Assembly: GCA_963680875.1 (NCBI GenBank)
Contig: OY804588.1
Location: forward strand, 75,478,829 to 75,542,828
Source: Bathymodiolus brooksi
Taxonomy: Eukaryota > Mollusca > Bivalvia > Mytilida > Modiolidae
Reading direction: 5' to 3'
DNA length: 64,000 nucleotides
Shown in pieces: positions 62,160 to 64,000 of the stretch (positions within the stretch are counted from its first letter, which is position 1; each line of letters begins with the position of its first letter). The notes beneath the pieces were generated by a model. The model saw nothing but the letters and a program-made list of their open reading frames with translations. It was not told where the DNA came from and did no database searches. The translations under genes and the position numbers were made by a program.

Positions 62160-62620
62160 TTCCGGGTGACATTAGTGAAGCAGGAACTGGTTACTCTTCC
62201 ATATCACAGTGTTCACCCCTGGTTTTTAGTGGGGATCGTATTGCTCAATCTTAAGGTGGTACCATACACTTCAGGTAAAATTTTATCTGCTCGTTTAATT
62301 TTCTTATTTTTTTGGCAGTGTGTTTGAATATATCCACTGTAATATATATCAAAATTTTAACAAATTCCAACCAACAGAATCGGAGCTATAAATTCACTAG
62401 CCACATAGCAGCTTTTCTCTCTGTGGTTTTATTGATCACCGAGATGCTTGAAATCTGCATACAAACATCATATGATCAAAACGTTCAACTGAATTTTAAG
62501 AGTTATCTCCCTGTAGTGTATGGTACCACCTTAAGTTTTCTATTTAGAGTTTTGCAGGTCACTGTCTTTTTGTCCTTATTCTTTTGGCCATTGTATTGTC
62601 TGTGGTATAGTCAAACATTT
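62160..62620 (+). mobile_element. YIDD retroelement tail carrying a nested MITE
   Basis: 62170-62254 (AGCAGGAACTGGTTACTC, TTTTTAGTGGGGATCG) and 62531-62620 (AGTTTTCTATTTAGAG, TTGGCCATTGTATTGTCTG) are one tail interrupted by 62255-62530. Confidence 0.85.
62255..62530. mobile_element. 276-bp piggyBac-type MITE with TTAA target duplication
   Basis: Perfect terminal inverted repeats GGTGGTACCATACACT (62255-62270) and AGTGTATGGTACCACC (62515-62530) are flanked by TTAA on both sides (62251-62254, 62531-62534). TTAA duplication is the signature of piggyBac-superfamily transposition. No transposase is encoded, so it is non-autonomous. Confidence 0.9.
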
Positions 62621-62864
62621 CGTCCGAATAAAAGAAACCCTATTACATATTAATGACCACCAAGGTAACATGTCTGCCAAGTTTGCCTCTAATTGTCCCT
62701 GTTCTCGATAAAGATTAAAATTATTATGAAACATTAAAAGACACAGTGAAAGTGATGACAATACCTACCACATAACTAGCTGTAAAAACACAATCCACTG
62801 CTGTCAAAACATAAGCTTCCTAACACAGAAATAACAGCGAGAGAAACTTTGGAAATGTAGTGGA

Positions 62865-63015
62865 GCAGGAAATAAATACCCTTCTGGAGTACCTGAGTTT
62901 ACTCCAGTTTTTTTTAGGGATTTGTGTTGCTTATTCTTCAGTTTTGTATAGAGTTGCTTTGTAGATAGATTATTGTCAGTCTTTTTTCTTGAAGTCCTTG
63001 TATTGTCTGTTATGA
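62865..63015 (+). mobile_element. YIDD retroelement tail, diverged
   Basis: GGAGCAGGAAATAAATACCC, GAGTACCTGAGTTTACTCC, TTTGTGTTGC, TTTGTAGATAGATTATTG and CCTTGTATTGTCTGTTATG. It lacks the last tail segment. Confidence 0.7.
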
Positions 63016-63059
63016 AAAGAAAGTTTAAACAGTGATGGTGAAAATTCCACCAATATCAA

Positions 63060-64000
63060 CAACTAGAGGCTCCCAGGAGCCTGTATAGCTCACCTGGGTA
63101 TAATAATAACATCAGTCAATAAACTTTTAAACCAAACATTGTCATGATTGTAGGAATATATGGTTAGTATGGTCTACCAAAGGACTATTGTTACCAAGAT
63201 TGGTTCCAATTAGCTGAACAGTTTCTGAAAAGAAGATGGACAAAGTATTTCCCATAGGGTCCTATGTTAAACCCTAGTCCCATGGAGGCAGCCATCCTGG
63301 ATGGCAGTGGACCTGTCAGAAGTAGACACCTTGGTGATGATTCAAGCCAAGTTTGGTTTAAATTGGCCCAGAAGTTTCTGAGAACAGACGATGACGACAT
63401 TGTTGTCGGACATTTTCAACTGTGGGAACTTTTTTGTAGATCTTGACATGCTGAACATTTGTGCAATTTAAACTTTCCCTCTATCTCCAATAGTTTTTGA
63501 GATATAAGATGAAAGTATTAAAATTTAGAACATTTGATGAAAAAAGGGCAAGAACTCCAAAATGGGCAATGGGATTTACTTAAAAATTGCAGGGAGGGTA
63601 GATCTTGACATGCTGCACATTTTTGCAATTTAAACTTAACCTTATAGTTTTTGAAATACAAGACGAAAAGTATTAACATTTTAAAAATTTGATGAAAAAA
63701 GGGCAATAACTCCAAAATGGGTACTCGGATTTACTTCAAATCTTGACATGCTGAACATGTTTGCAATTATACTTAACCTCTATCTCTTATAGTTATCGAA
63801 ATATAAGACGAAAAATATTAAAATTTTGATGAAAAAAGGGCAATAACTCCAAGATGGGTAATCAGATTTTCTTCAAAAATGCAGGGTAGTTAGATCTTGC
63901 TGTGCTGATCATTTTTACCCTGTCAGATTTCTGATATTATTAACGGTTTTTTAGATATTACCCAAAAACCTGTAATTTTACCATATGTTCTATTTTTAGT
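63060..64000. repeat. Repetitive region with three diverged ~140-155-bp copies
   Basis: GATGAAAAAAGGGCAATAAC (or a near match) followed by TCCAAAATGGG occurs near 63535, 63691 and 63829. Each is preceded by ATCTTGACATGCTGAAC-like words. It looks like an old tandem repeat or transposon interior running off the window. 63160-63400 has TGGTTTAAATTGGCCCAGAA, a word I associate with a dispersed repeat. No gene is seen. Confidence 0.55.

Noticed and set aside
62312..62653. 113-residue plus-strand ORF
   Set aside because: It runs from MITE interior into retroelement tail, so it is chance reading through two transposons.

Overview
The window looks like nuclear DNA of a bivalve mollusc, possibly a mussel-like species. 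It is AT-rich, its genes have introns with GT-AG borders, and it carries two families of tRNA-derived SINEs whose tails match a style I associate with bivalves. It is also crowded with truncated retroelement copies. The species assignment is inference. No bacterial-type genes, operons or CRISPR arrays are present.

Three protein-coding loci can be assembled, all on the minus strand, by joining exons whose splice sites and reading phases agree. (1) 6953-12451: a four-exon gene for a 145-residue secreted protein with a cationic Gly/Trp-rich N-terminal half, a basic KR site and a C-terminal EF-hand. (2) 15539-46187: a nine-exon gene for a 388-residue type I membrane protein (signal peptide, Cys-rich module, WSC-like module, C-type-lectin-like module, Ser/Thr-rich stalk, one transmembrane helix, short tail). 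(3) 55369-60089: a three-exon gene of unknown role whose last exon has a PD-(D/E)XK-nuclease-like look and is interrupted by transposon sequence, so it is probably a pseudogene in this assembly.

Most of the window is repetitive. 0-5 kb holds a decayed LINE and other transposon relics. 7-14 kb is gene 1 with fold-back elements in its introns. 15.5-46.2 kb is the receptor gene. About 60% of its length is minisatellite: a 43-bp array in intron 7, a 22-bp array in intron 6, a 54-bp array on an exon end, a 4.9-kb 23-bp array in intron 4/5 territory, and an 11.8-kb 65-bp array in intron 1. 48.4-54.1 kb is a 5.7-kb array of a 25-bp unit. 54-64 kb holds gene 3, SINEs, retroelement tails and a TTAA-flanked MITE.

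The main discovery is how the arrays arose. The 65-bp and 25-bp arrays both start and end inside copies of the same retroelement 3' tail, so each is a separate internal expansion of that tail. Two smaller arrays (29 bp at 13.5 kb, 26 bp at 58.4 kb) grew the same way inside other dispersed repeats. The large arrays then grew again by kilobase-scale block duplication. In the receptor gene one array has copied an exon end with its 5' splice site eight times.
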